A stretch of DNA of 64,000 nucleotides from positions 1,984,001 to 2,048,000 of the forward strand of contig JBLDXI010000001.1 in NCBI GenBank assembly GCA_047495785.1. The letters are read 5' to 3'. This document shows, piece after piece, positions 38,587-50,689 of the stretch. How positions within the stretch are numbered: position 1 is the stretch's first letter; each line of letters starts with the position of its first letter. Made by a program: the position numbers and the translations under genes. Under the pieces are notes generated by a model that did no database searches, was not told the origin of the DNA, and worked only from the letters and a program-made list of their open reading frames with translations. The DNA is from Lepidodermella squamata (Eukaryota; Gastrotricha).

Positions 38587-41500
38587 TACTGATACCTTTG
38601 TTTTCATTCGAAACCGTGCAATTATACACAATATTTTCTATAGAGAGCGGCAAACCAATCATCGCGGCATGCAAATTTCTAGTCATTTATATTTTTTCGA
38701 TTTTATTCATCTCGAGCGGTTAATTTATAATCAAAAATTTTCAAACGCCATCTCTCCCCGACGATCTGCCATTTGTTATTCAACTTTTCTTCTCGTTGTA
38801 AAACTGTACTAGCCATAATCACACAACCCAAAACGATCAACTGCCTTCACTTCAAGATTTTTGTATCTTTTTTTCTGCTCCAAGCCACAAAATACACACG
38901 AGTTACTTTCGGGCAATGAGTGACATATTCTCCTTTCATTATATATTTTTGTCGAAAATCGTGTAAATTACATCGAGTATAACAATCGAATAGGTATAAA
39001 TAATTGGGCCGCCCAGAAAGATCGAACGGGCCTGATTGTTTGTTTACTTGCACCATTTTTATGCTCGATGTTATTTATTTACGCAAGGCGAAATCGCGCA
39101 CTGTCCCAGTTTTCCGCAGTCGCAGATACCGCAAGGCTTATAATATTGATAGAGTGAGATAAAAATAATGTACAACGTAAAATTGGCCCCTTTCCGGATT
39201 TGATTGCCATGTTCCGCTTCATCTCGTCGCGCACTTTGCTGCAGAAGCGAGAGCCACAAATAGTTAAATCGCCGTTGTTTTATCAAGTTCAACATCTATC
39301 TTAATGTAAATTATCATCATCACAACAACAGCAATCGTGTAAGACGCTTTTATGATGTCGTATTTATATGACAAACAGATCCTCCTAAGATACCTATACT
39401 TCTCTGATTGGAATGCAAGGTAAAGGGCTATTTTTGTAGTACTATTTTTCAGAAATTGGTTACAGACTATTTTCCGCCTTCTCTATAATATAATATTATA
39501 TCTAATTTTTACAAATAACTATATATTATATTGTTTCGAATAATAAAATTATTTTATTCTGCAATTTCCGCGTGTGGCGTTTGCTCATAACTGCCACCCT
39601 TTTTTCGGATTTATACAAATTTAGTTGGGAATGACAAGTTTTTCTACTTTTTGAACAATGCCTTTAATATATACATGCGAAAAATATTGTAAACACTTAT
39701 TTTAAATCAAATTTTAAACTCCATATTTTGAAAGCGGAAACGTTTCCTCGTGTCTCTATTTTTTCGCCTCTTCCTCTTTGTTTTTTTTTATACACGCGAA
39801 TTATTATGAATGTTGACGCTGTACAATCGAATTCAATTAAAATTTGGTGAAACCGGAAAGAAATTCGGCGTGCTCTTTTCTCTCTCTCTCTCTCTCACAC
39901 AAACTCTTTTTCTCTTCTATACAAAAAAAAACAACGACAGGTGAGAAAAAACACAATGTTATAATGTATTCTATTCTTGAATTGGCGATAGCGTCATTTC
40001 ATATCATGAGTGATGCGTTGTTGTGCAGTATACATTATATCGGAAAAATTTATTCTAAAACTATTATATTTGAGCAAATTAAAAGGAGAAGCGATTATAA
40101 CAGCAAATTGTTGTGGTTTTATGAACCCTCTATAATAATTAAGATGGCTGCAGGAGATACGCAGATTTCAGACGCTGATGAGCAAATCGATTTTTTTCGC
40201 AGATTTTCCGGATGACCAGTTCAAGGGAAAGTTACGGCCTAATTCATCCACAAAATAACAGGCTATGGTGGCCATGCGATCACGGATCAGAAGACGCATA
40301 CATCTCGGCATTGATTTTGCATCATTTTCCGCCATCATGGCCCCTGGCTGCGATGTGTTTCACCGCATTTGTAACGCGAGATCGCATAATATTTACAAAT
40401 GATTTTCGCTATATATAAGGGATATATATAAATTCGCAATGCTTACCTGCTTACCTGCTGCTGTTGTTGGAGAAGCGCACGCTGCGCGCGCATCAGCCAC
40501 GAGGCTAGTCTCAATTTCGCCGCGTGTCAGTGCGAGTCTAAAATAATGACTGGCGGCAAAATGCAAACACAGCTCGAGCTTCTTGCCTTCTTCCTACACG
40601 CGGATCCGGCTAATATTTTTTAGCTACACACCTTAGATTTATTATTGTTATTATTATTATTATTACTACAACATTCTGTGTTATAGGTAAAATTCTACGC
40701 CTTGTAAAATTTTGCCGCAAAGTGACACAGCCGTGAGTAAAATCGTAAACATATTATAGGCAACTTGGCGCGCGTATGTTTGTGGCTAGCTCATATACCT
40801 ACTGAGTCGTATTCGTATTTCAGAACGCGACTGGCGGCCAATTTTAATGGGCGAAGTATATAATATGTCTCTGCTATACAAACATACATCACGGTAATAA
40901 AAATCAGCCGCCAGAAGCTGCGCGCAGATTGCTAGCCGCAATGGAAACAACAATAAAAGGCGCTCACGAATATCGTATTTTCGGCCAATCGATAAGATAT
41001 CAGCATCATCATCATCATCCCACCGTATGCGCGGTTTATATGCCGGCTGGCCAAGGTGTTCTTACGTTTTTTTTTATATATTCTCGCCACCATTATTTCT
41101 TCAGCTACTATCATTGAGTCGGAGATTCGATTATATTTAAACGTGAATTTTATCATTTGTTGCACGTAGCTTCAACACGTAAACGAAGGCGATAAATTAT
41201 TTATTATATAAACTTTTCCGATATACGATCTGCGGTGTACATTTCTATTTTACACAAAGTAATTTGCTGTAGGAAGATAACAATCAGATCAATCATTGCA
41301 GGGGGAACAATGGGGTAGGAGGAAATCGCCGCGTAAAAAGTGCGAGCTACTTTGCGCGCTGAAAAAATATACATATAACATTTTACATTAGTTTCCATCT
41401 TAAATGCCGCTCATCTCGCCGCGCGCGTCCATGTTGTGCCCGCGCGATTATGATCTCACGCCTACATGGGCGAGTACTTGTGTTTTGAGCCGCGTTTCGA

Positions 41501-42741
41501 CACAGAAAACTACTACACATACGAACAGGACGACGACGACGACCGGCATTGACGAGCGCGATGCATAATTGTTGATATAGTAATATTTTCTTCACGGAAA
41601 AGGGGGCAGGCCAAACTTGTGCCGCTGTTGTGACTATTATAATGTAAATCGATCGAAATCAATGCAAGCTACTCAGACTAAGGCATGAACTATTAGAAAT
41701 TAGAATGCTTTCTCCTGCCTATTTTTAGCATACAACGCCACGCGATCACAATCTTGATGTCTTTTCCAGTCACGCCGTAGTCTACTGGGACACCCGGCCA
41801 TTGTCAATTTCGCCCCGAAGCGCCGGCACGGTGTGGATATAGGAAACGAGGCTTTTTAACGTCGGAAGTTGCTCGTTGAAAAGTAAATTCTAGTTAAAGA
41901 GGCCCTTTCATCATCATTATTATTATTATTGTTTGAATTGCCTAGTTGCTTTTGTTATTTTATTCTAAATTTATTTAGAAGCTATTTTAATCTATTTATC
42001 GTTCAAATACATGTTCTACTGCAATATGGTGGAATTAGGCCACGAATTCGTTTGTTGGTGGCAATTGTTCTGATATGTGACTACGTGAGTAACACGGCGA
42101 TTGTCGTCGAACATTATTTTTACTCACACAACAATATTTGGCCAACTGCGATTTGTGTGCGAAATAATATACGGCGCGCGATTTGTTTGTGCAAACCGCA
42201 TCGCGCGCGCGCACCAAACAAAAAGTTCGTGTCTGTGTATAGTAGTACACGGCGACATGGCATTTTAATCGTCGTCGATCGGCGCATCGCAGCAGCATCA
42301 GTGGGGCGCATCGAATACGCACAGGGCAAACAAAGAGCAAGCCGGCGGCTCCATTTTTCGATCGGGGCGCATCATCGGTCGTTGGCGAGAATACAGACGC
42401 GCGTGCCATTTTTCGTCGTCGATTTTTAATATTCATTTTACGGTCATATTTTGCGGCGTGGCGGCGTTGAAGAATAACAATCAGCAATCATCGCTGCTGT
42501 AATTCATCGCTGCCCGACGAACATTCAACAAAAAAAGCTGCCAATCATCAAACATCGTCACAGCTCCAGCTTCACACGCCCGATCTGCTGTTAAATATTG
42601 TTATTCTATTCTAATAATAATAATAATAAATAAACGCCAGCCATGACGGGTACTCATCACGTTCGCGGCTAATAGCCGGGCGAGCAATCTATCGACAAGC
42701 AGAAGGGTGCCATTTTACGGGAAATCACGACTCACGACTAA
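38587..42741. other. Intergenic region between unc-80 and the anion channel gene
   Basis: It contains the unc-80 3' region (candidate AATAAA at 39542-39547), simple repeats ((TC)n near 39878, (TTA)n near 40635-40665, (ATT)n near 41910-41932, (AAT)n near 42610-42630) and patches rich in CGCGC around 41400-42360. Open frames such as 41929-42429 show no domain or splice pattern. I see no gene; the promoter of the channel gene is expected near the right end. Confidence 0.5.
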
Positions 42742-44906
42742 ATGGAAAAAATGCTGCAATTCGTTAAACCGCTGCTGACTTATGCTTTCTCGGTTCTTTT
42801 CCTTATTTTCGTCGAATTTCGCGTTTCAAGTGCCATCAGGTAACCAGCTATACTGTTGCACTATTATTAATCAGCTTCTGTCTTTTATTTCTAGTGAACA
42901 AGATTTTATGCGAGCGGCTTTTCAAAATTACAAAAAAATTCCACCTGGACAGCAGTTGGGAACTGGCCCGACTACGGTTCTTCTCGGAATCTATATCAAC
43001 AGTTTTGATAGCATAAATGAACAAGAAATGGTTGGGAATTTTTAAAGATAGTTTTATACCATCTAGCCAAACAATTTTAATTTAGGACTTCGCCATCAGC
43101 ATTTACCTGCGGCAAAATTGGACTGACACCCGGCTGAAGTACGACCATGTTCCGGAGCTTCGAAATAGAACCTTCCTAAAGCTAGAGGACGCGCTACACG
43201 CCAGAATATGGCTGCCGGATGTTTACTTCCGGAACGAGAAGTCTGCGAAATTTCACTTTATTACGGTGCCGAATCGCATGATGCGCGTTTACTCAAACGG
43301 TGTGGTGTTCTTCGTCTCGAAGTGAGCGAGTGAGCGTTTTCCTAGATTTTAAAGCCAAATATTTCTTTTAGGATCACCGCCACGCTCAGCTGCCCAATGA
43401 ACTTGGAAAAATATCCACTAGACACCCAAGGTTAGATTTTTTATACATAAATGTGATAGGCGTTAAATATTTTTTCCTTTTTCCAGTTTGTCCGATGTAT
43501 CTCGAGAGCTGTAAGTTAATTAGCTGCCGCCGGCTTGAAAAATCGACATTTTTTGCATTTGATATTTAGTTGGATATGGTACTAATGTCGTCCAGTTCCT
43601 ATTTCGGCCTAACGATCCTGTTGAAATGGAGAGTGATTTGCAGCTGTCACAGTTTCAACTCGTCAAATGGAACCTGAAAAATTGCACCGGGTCTAGTACC
43701 TGTTTAAAAATAGAGTGAGCATTGATTTGAAAATTTTGAGCTATAGATCATTGGCCGAATTGAATTTAGATTCGTGTTACGACGTGAAACCGGTTTTTAC
43801 ATGGTTCAGGTCTATGTACCGACGGTTTTAATCGTCATTTTAAGCTGGATCACATTCTGGATCCACGCCGATGCTATACCGGCCCGTACCAGTATTGGCC
43901 TGCTGACTGTACTCACAATGACGACGAAGAGCTCAGCCGCAGGCGCCTCGCTTCCCAAAGTGTCCTACATCAAAGCCATCGATGTGTGGATGTCGGCGTG
44001 CTTGATTTTCGTCTTCTCATCCCTGCTAGAATTCGCTGTTGTGCACGTACTCGCGAGGCGATATGCTCAAGAACAGCAGCTTCAGCAGCAACAGCAGCAA
44101 CAGCCAGCCGCCGGCCAGGGGTCTATGCGGCCTTCTCAGACTGCTGGGACGCCAACCAGCCAGACACGGCAACACCCGCCGCTTGGACCGAATCTTTCGA
44201 ATCGATCCAAGTCTAATAGTGATATTGAAGTAGGTTTGCCCAATCTTTCAACCCAAACCATTGAGCTTCGATTTCTTACGATTTTCTAATGCTGAGATAT
44301 TTTTGGGAAATTTCTATAATTCCAAGCCTCGTTGAAGCCTGGTAACAGGATTTGAGGCAAGGAAATTTAGTTAAGGTGAAGCTCTAGATTATTAAGGTGG
44401 ATGTTTTTGAATTTTGAACGCTCATTCATTTCGCTCTTTTCTCTTTTTTCTAGATGCGACTATTATCAGCTGCTGATGAAAAGGTGACAGATATAACGCT
44501 ACGCGATGAGAGTAGCATGGCTGCTGGGCAGTCGCCGATCGCCAGCGTGCGGTGGCGCCAGGCCGGCTCGCACGACCAGGCGACGTCGAGCGGCGTCGGG
44601 CGGCGGCCGTCGCTGCTGCAAATGATGCCGTTCGAGGACTTTTCGCTGACCCCTGGTGCTGCTGAACAGGTTCCGATGATCGACGCGCACCCGCCCGAGG
44701 TGACGCAGCTGACGAACGTGCCGGTCGCCACGCCGTGCCCGCACGACCCCGGCGCGCCCTATCACCTGTGCCAGCGGTGCCTGACGTGCCGCAAACGCGC
44801 GCCTGCCTTCCAAGCCGTCGACCAATTTTCGCGGGCGTTTTTCCCCATCCTATTTGCGCTTTTCAACGTCGCTTACTGGATATTTTACTTGGTGATTTTG
44901 CCTTGA
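42742..44906 (+). CDS. Cys-loop ligand-gated anion channel subunit, glycine-receptor/GluCl-like
   Basis: Eight exons (42742-42839, 42895-43030, 43086-43321, 43372-43430, 43487-43510, 43570-43714, 43770-44229, 44454-44906) join in phase to 536 residues. A signal peptide (about 1-31) precedes the ligand-binding domain with [12 protein letters not shown] and WLPDVYF. The Cys-loop is Cys164 to Cys178, exactly 13 residues between. Cys223 and Cys229 form a second pair in loop C, as in glycine, glutamate and histamine receptors and unlike GABA-A. M1 starts near residue 243; Pro270-Ala271-Arg272 before M2 is the signature of chloride selectivity, followed by [17 protein letters not shown]3 is [20 protein letters not shown]4 ends the protein ([18 protein letters not shown]). 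The M3-M4 loop is long and contains poly-Gln and a Cys/His cluster (residues 481-498). It forms pentameric chloride channels; M2-M3 is nearest to glycine receptors, but the agonist is not predictable. AATAAA follows at 45093. Confidence 0.93.
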
Positions 44907-45850
44907 CGAAAATGGAGCCGACATATACTGCCTGCACTACAGAACTCACAATGCAAAATTACATGTGAAAATTGTAGGACGATCGGTCAACTTAGCATCG
45001 CTTGTTATCAACGCTTCAATTAAATTTTTATCCATTTCGGTTGTCACGCTTCTGATACCTTATCATTGAGAAGAATATATTATAATACACGAAATAAAAA
45101 CGCAATTTTTACTGGAATTTTCCTTTCTTTTTATTCTTTTTTTCATTAAATTCATGATTTATATTGTCACATTGTTGTTCGTCGAGAAATTAAATACACA
45201 GCAGTTGCGGCTGAAACGCACTAGAATTAGCTATTAGAGTTTCCAGTGGAGCAGAGAAAATTAACTTTTTATAGCGGAATATAAATACAACATAAACAAT
45301 ATATGAACGGACGAGAGGGCCAATTGAAAAGCGCGATCTCCTTCAGTAATACAAGCGCGGGGAAATAATATTAGTTTTTTTTCTTCAATAATATCACGAT
45401 TACAAAGACGAGCCAACACCGAAACGGACAAGGCACACGATTACTTTGACGTTACCAGTCATCAGTATAAAATTAAATCGTTTTTTTTTCAGGTTAAAGA
45501 TGCACGAGGATGCAAACGAAAGCGTGTTGATTAGTAAATATGTAGTATCATCGGCTTTTATTTCCAAGATGCTTCAAGACTTTCTTCCGAAAACAACTCG
45601 TGGAATGAAATCGAACAGGCAATTTTAGAGCGCCTGTTTAGCTGTCGAACCAATTTAAATCAAAACGTGAAAAATTAAGGGGGCAGATTTTGTAGCACAC
45701 AGTGGAGAGACATAGCGCGGGGACTCGTCAACAAACTATAGTTAATTATATCAAGCATTTGCAATGAAAAATGAACTTTGAGCCTGGATTTTTCTTTCTT
45801 CTTCTTCGCGTAAACAACGTATAAATAAAGGGTACTATTATATTGCTTTT
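44907..45850. other. Convergent intergenic region between channel and MFS genes
   Basis: It contains AATAAA at 45093-45098 for the channel gene. The MFS gene on the other strand ends at 45851. No gene is visible. Confidence 0.55.
45093..45098 (+). promoter_or_regulatory. Polyadenylation signal of the anion channel gene
   Basis: A canonical AATAAA lies about 190 bases after the stop codon. Confidence 0.5.
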
Positions 45851-48800
45851 TCACAGCATCAGACTGCGCTCGGTTTTCCCGCTCCGGCTGAAACTGTCGG
45901 TGCGGTGCCACGACGCGCTACTAGTCGCTGCTGTTATGTTCCGCCGGTCGAGTAGCAGCATTTCACTACTCTCGTCGACCGTTTTCAGGTCGCGGCTTTG
46001 TTGCACCGGGAAGGCGTCGAAGAAATTCTCGTCCGCCTCGTCGTCCTCATCGTCGCCGATGAGAACCGCTGAACCGTGGATGGCTAGTGTCGCCGCAGGC
46101 TTCCGCTCGCTTCGAATCACCTTCGCCCCACCATTGTCATCGAATATGTCGTCTGAAACAGAGATATTTAGTACATGGATTGATAAAGAAACCATTAAAT
46201 TTCTCGTCAAAGTCAAAGAAATTTTCTAGATTGCAATTTAGAGCACGGCATGATAAATTATTCCAAAATTCCAATGGGATTTTAAAAAAGTTCCTCCTTA
46301 ATTTTAATCAATTATTCAAAGAGTCAAACCGCTTGTTTTGCCCTCAAAAGGAATTTTTTCTATACATTCGTCAAATGAACGGTAAACAATATGACAGCTG
46401 ATTCAAAGCAAAACAATCTGCCTGTTTTATTCATTTGGAAGCTAGAAGGTCGTTAATTAGCTGATAAAAATGATAAAATGAGCTATTCCATTGTTTACAG
46501 TGCACTTGAGATGCTTTGAGAAACGTTTATTAAGGGTAAAACAAGCTACACCTACTGGGCTTCAAGTTTTGAAATTTTAAAAGAGATAAATTGAAATTCA
46601 GAAGTTGCGCACGGATATGAGTTCACCGAGTATTAACTACAAATATCTCACACGCGCTTTCACTAATTTTAGCCCCAAGTTCGAGTTCGAATAAATCACA
46701 AATATAAAGTAAAACTCGGAGAATTTTAATGGGTTTGAAAACACGAATATTCATGAGGTGCCAATTAAAATTCAGATGCAATTAGGCGAGCAAAATAGTA
46801 AGAAAAATTTGGAGCAATTCTTGGAATTCATCCTGACATATAGCTCACTTGTCATTTTTTGTCTGATTTTTTAGCGCTGATAGTTTCAAGATCCCCATAA
46901 ATACATTCATAATCCTGAAAATATCCTACTTTCATCCCGAGCTATTTTTAGGGCCGGTGAAAAGTGCATAAATCTTGTCCGTTTTTGACCGAAAATAAAC
47001 CATCATCTCGCACTAGCGCACAATTTTAACGAGATTCAAATCCTCTCCACTGAGCGGTTCTGTTGAATCTCCCTGTATTCTATTTTATGTTAGTCAAATG
47101 ACTTAAAATCATTCAGATTTGAGATGATAACAAGAAGGAAGAGTGAATAACATACATAGCACTGCTTTGGTTTGAGCAGCGTCTGAAGTTTTACTGCCAA
47201 TTGATTTTCCACTAGCACTGGACCCAGTTCCACTGCGCCGTGCAGCGTCAATCAGCGGGCTGGGGGTAGATTCATGCGTAACTGTGCCATTGCCCATCGG
47301 CAACAGCCGAACAGCCTCGTGTCGCCTCGCCTCCATCATTTCAGTCTCATCCTCGGCACCGTCATTATCGTAACCAAGCCGCTTACTGCCACCTCGAGGG
47401 TACGGCGAATACGAACTATCCTGGCCGTTCAAGGCCAGATTTTGAAGCAAAACAAATAGCACGGCGAGCAGCAGAGACAGTGCCGCCATGAGGTACGTCA
47501 GAGATTGCGGGTTCCTCACGAAAAAAAATCCGGCAAGAACAGGTAGAACCATTTCGCCACACGCAGCCCCAGCCACCAAAACCGCCGAAATTTTACCAGT
47601 TACCGGCATATAGCGTTCAGTCCACAGAAAACCACTCGCGAAAATCGACGACATGCCTAGACCAGCGATGGCTGAGCAAATCCATAACGCAGCATCGAAC
47701 GACTGGGCCCCAATCAACAGGCCTAACATCGCAACTGTTAACAGTGTCAGATTAATTGCGATCATCGAAGCTGGCCTAAGGTGCTTAGTTAACGGAATAG
47801 CGATACCCCGGCCTGCTGCTAGCGCGCCCCAGAATGCAGACGCGGCATACGCAGCGTCCTGCCTACTCCACTTTTGCGCCCGTTCTGCATACGCCGAGAT
47901 GAACTGGCCAAACGCAACCTCGCCGCCAACGTACAAAAAGTAGAAAATGAACAGCAGAACTAGCAGCTGAATATGAAAACCCGACGGGCACATTGACGTT
48001 TCGGCACGCGACCTCGGTTGTAACAGCTCTTCGTCCGGTTTCAGGTCATCCGGGGTCGTTGCGCCTGGTTCTGCCTCGAACAGTCCGTTTTCAGCGCTGC
48101 TTTCAATCAGCGCCATTCGATCGGCGCACGGCAATTTCAGCCGTTCAGAAGCACCGACCAGCAGAAACCCGGCAGCGATTATGCCAAGAATGATCGCAAC
48201 TATCATATACGCGATATGAACCCTAGAAACGCCACCGCCTTGAAGTACAGGGGCTAAATCCGGGTCCAGTACTGTCGTGGTAGTCGTTTTAGGTGCGGTT
48301 GTGGTCGATGTAGTTGAGCTGGTCGTAGTATTCGGGGTAGTTTGCTGAACAGCCGGGGTTGTAGGCTGTGGATTAACTGGTTTGACCGGTATTACCGGGG
48401 CGACCGTTGAAGGACTGGTCGTAGTAGAAGTTGTAGTCGGTGTCGTACTCGGCGCCGGAGTAGTCGATGTTGAAGTAGTCGTGGAACTAACTATTGACAA
48501 CGTAGTACCAGCATTTACGACAGGAATTGCGGGTTTTAAGGTGGTTGTAGTTGAATTGCTATCGAGTTCGACTGAGCTTGAATTGGAATTGCTTATAGTT
48601 GAGTTTCCCAAATCAATGGCCACAGTCGAAGTTGTGGATGAGCTAGACGAAGCAGGTGTAGGTGGCGCCTCGGCAGGTTTCTCAACAACAGTTTGGTCGC
48701 CTTTCGAGATCTGGTCCTTCTTCAAAGCTCCTTCATTCTTGCTACTGTCAGCCGACTAAAAAAACACATGAAAATTTGAAACTAAAAGCGAAGTATTACT

Positions 48801-50147
48801 TACAGATTGACTTTGGTCCGGGAGAAGAGATCCATCGTTCAAAACCGGTTTATGCCTGGCAGTGGTCGATCCAGTGCCATTAGTCGTAGTACTCAACGGA
48901 CTTGATGCAGTCGATAAAACAGTGGAAGGTGGAATTGTGCTCGATGTAGAAACCGGACTCTCGGTCACCAAAACCGTCAAATTCGCCGCGTTTGGTGGGT
49001 TTGCAGTGGTGGAAGTATTTGAATCAATTTCCCTCGGTGTAGGTGTAATAGGCGATATAGATGTAGTGCTAGTACTTGAAGTTGTAGCTGTAGTTGTAGT
49101 TGGAGTCACTGAAATTATGTCAACTGTGCTAGGCAATTTGACTGTAGTCGTCACGACAACTTCAAGTTTTTCGATATTCAACTGAGTAGGAGGTGAAAAA
49201 GTCGTAGACGGCAACTCAGGCAGCGACATTGCTCTTTTCGTGTCCAAAGTCGGATCGCTTGTTATTAAATTTTCGGAATATTGAAGATCGTAGTTCAAAG
49301 GCGATTCTATATCTCGTCTGCGCCTCGAGAGAATTTCGATGCTGTGATGAGACACGTTTTGATCCAGGGCAACTAAAGACGGTGAGGTGACAGAGGGTGA
49401 GACTGAAAGAAAAGGTTCGGCGATCAACGGCGCCAGGAAAGCACCAAGTCCGAAAGCGAAATGCAGCCCTTGCAAATAGGGCGCGCTCGATTTGCCCCAC
49501 AGGCGAAGTAGCAACACGTTGCCGCCCGTGTCCAGCATACCCATCGCGAAGCCCTGCACGCCAATGAGAACGATAGCGAGGACTAGCGTTGTTGCCCATG
49601 GAAACACCAGCGTTGCAGCGCCGGTGCTCAGCAGTGAGAAGCCGAGTAGCAGCATTTGGTTCATGCGGTCGAATAGAACGCCGCCGATTAGGGAGCCGGA
49701 CAAGTAACCAACCGATCGCCCGGCGAATAGGTACGACATTTGGTCCGTAGTGGACCTGGTCTGAGCTTCCAGATCGAGCAGAGTCGGGCCCGGTAACGCT
49801 ATGCATAAACCCTGAAAAATAACGGAAAGTTATACAAGGAGGACTAAAGACCAAATAAATCTTACCAGGCCAAGAAAAGCTGAAAAAAGTAGGAAGCTGC
49901 GGTACATTTTGCCAGAATTTGACATCTTTTTCGCTAAATTTCCGAAAGCATTGAATTGCGGCCGTTTCGACGTAATCGGAGTCGGTGAAGTTTTCGCTTT
50001 TGACCGCGTTCGATCGCGCTTGAATAAGGTGAGTTCGCCATTACCCGGCGCTCCGTTGCCTCGACCAGGGCTGCTGAAAAGCTCCTGCTCCTCGTCTTCG
50101 GCGTCGGAACCGTGGAGCAAGGCCCCGCCAGCTTCAGCACGAGCCAT
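45851..50147 (-). CDS. Major facilitator transporter, MFSD4/NaGLT1-like, with giant mucin-like loop
   Basis: Four exons (50147-49866, 49811-48804, 48755-47156, 46152-45851) join in phase to about 1063 residues, twice the roughly 500 of MFSD4 relatives. TM1 includes FLGLGLCIALPGPTLLDL across the first junction, then SYLFAGRSVGYLSGSLIGGVLFDR (TM2 with the RxxGYLxGSxxxGxxFDR signature), GFAMGMLDTGGNVLLLRLWG (TM4) and a TM5 ending near residue 230 (APLIAEPFL). About 380 residues follow, very rich in Thr, Ser and Pro, before TM6 (HIAYMIVAIILGIIAAG) near residue 612; this loop should be extracellular. The second half has six more helices, including YFLYVGGEVAFGQFISAYA. The last exon encodes an acidic cytosolic tail (GDDEDDEADENFFDAF). 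NaGLT1-type members carry sodium and sugars; the substrate here is inferred only. The last intron is about 1 kb and its donor (GTATGTT) fits phase 1. Confidence 0.88.
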
Positions 50148-50689
50148 TAATCAAGACACCAGATCGAAGGTAAAGTAATTTACATCTTCTAAAATCTAAA
50201 GATAAAACGGATAAAGTCAATCATTACCTGAAAACTTTATTTTTGCTTTGCGTAATGTTAAATATTAAAGTTACTTGCAAAATGCCACCATCTCGTTGAA
50301 GTATAAAAGTTGAATAACGTTATTAAAAATTTCACAACCATCGTTTTCATTTCACGAACCTGGTTTTTTGCAATTCAAGTGCAAAGAAAGAAGCAAATAT
50401 GATGTAAATTATAGCTGGATTATTAAAAGCAGTAAATTTCAACAAGTATGGTATGGAAGAGCGATTTTGAAAATTTCGTCTAAAACCGAGCCATTTTGCG
50501 CAAAGTTCACAACCTCATCGTATGACTTTATCGGAAAAAAACACAAAAACGCACAATTCTCTTTGCGGCGTTACAAAAATGACAGCAGTAGCAAAGAAAA
50601 ACATGCGGCTATAATTGCGATATATGGGAATATATAATTTGCGTGATTTGATCCGATATCAACACAACAATAACAAATTCGCAGCCTCC
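50148..50689. other. Spacer between the MFS gene and the multidomain secreted-protein gene
   Basis: The flanking genes share the minus strand. The spacer should hold the MFS promoter and the end of the upstream gene. No gene or repeat was recognised. Confidence 0.5.

Noticed and set aside
41929-42487. Long overlapping open frames on both strands upstream of the channel gene
   Set aside because: The composition follows local CGCGC-rich and AT-rich patches. There is no recognisable protein and no phase-matched junction to the channel's first exon, which already has a signal peptide.
44499-44825. Minus-strand Arg-rich frame in the channel's last exon
   Set aside because: It is antisense to a GC-rich stretch of the channel M3-M4 loop, whose plus-strand frame runs into a clear M4 helix.
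45843-46229. Plus-strand open frame of 128 codons rich in Ser
   Set aside because: It is antisense to the last exon of the MFS gene, which has good splice sites and an acidic tail consistent with the transporter.
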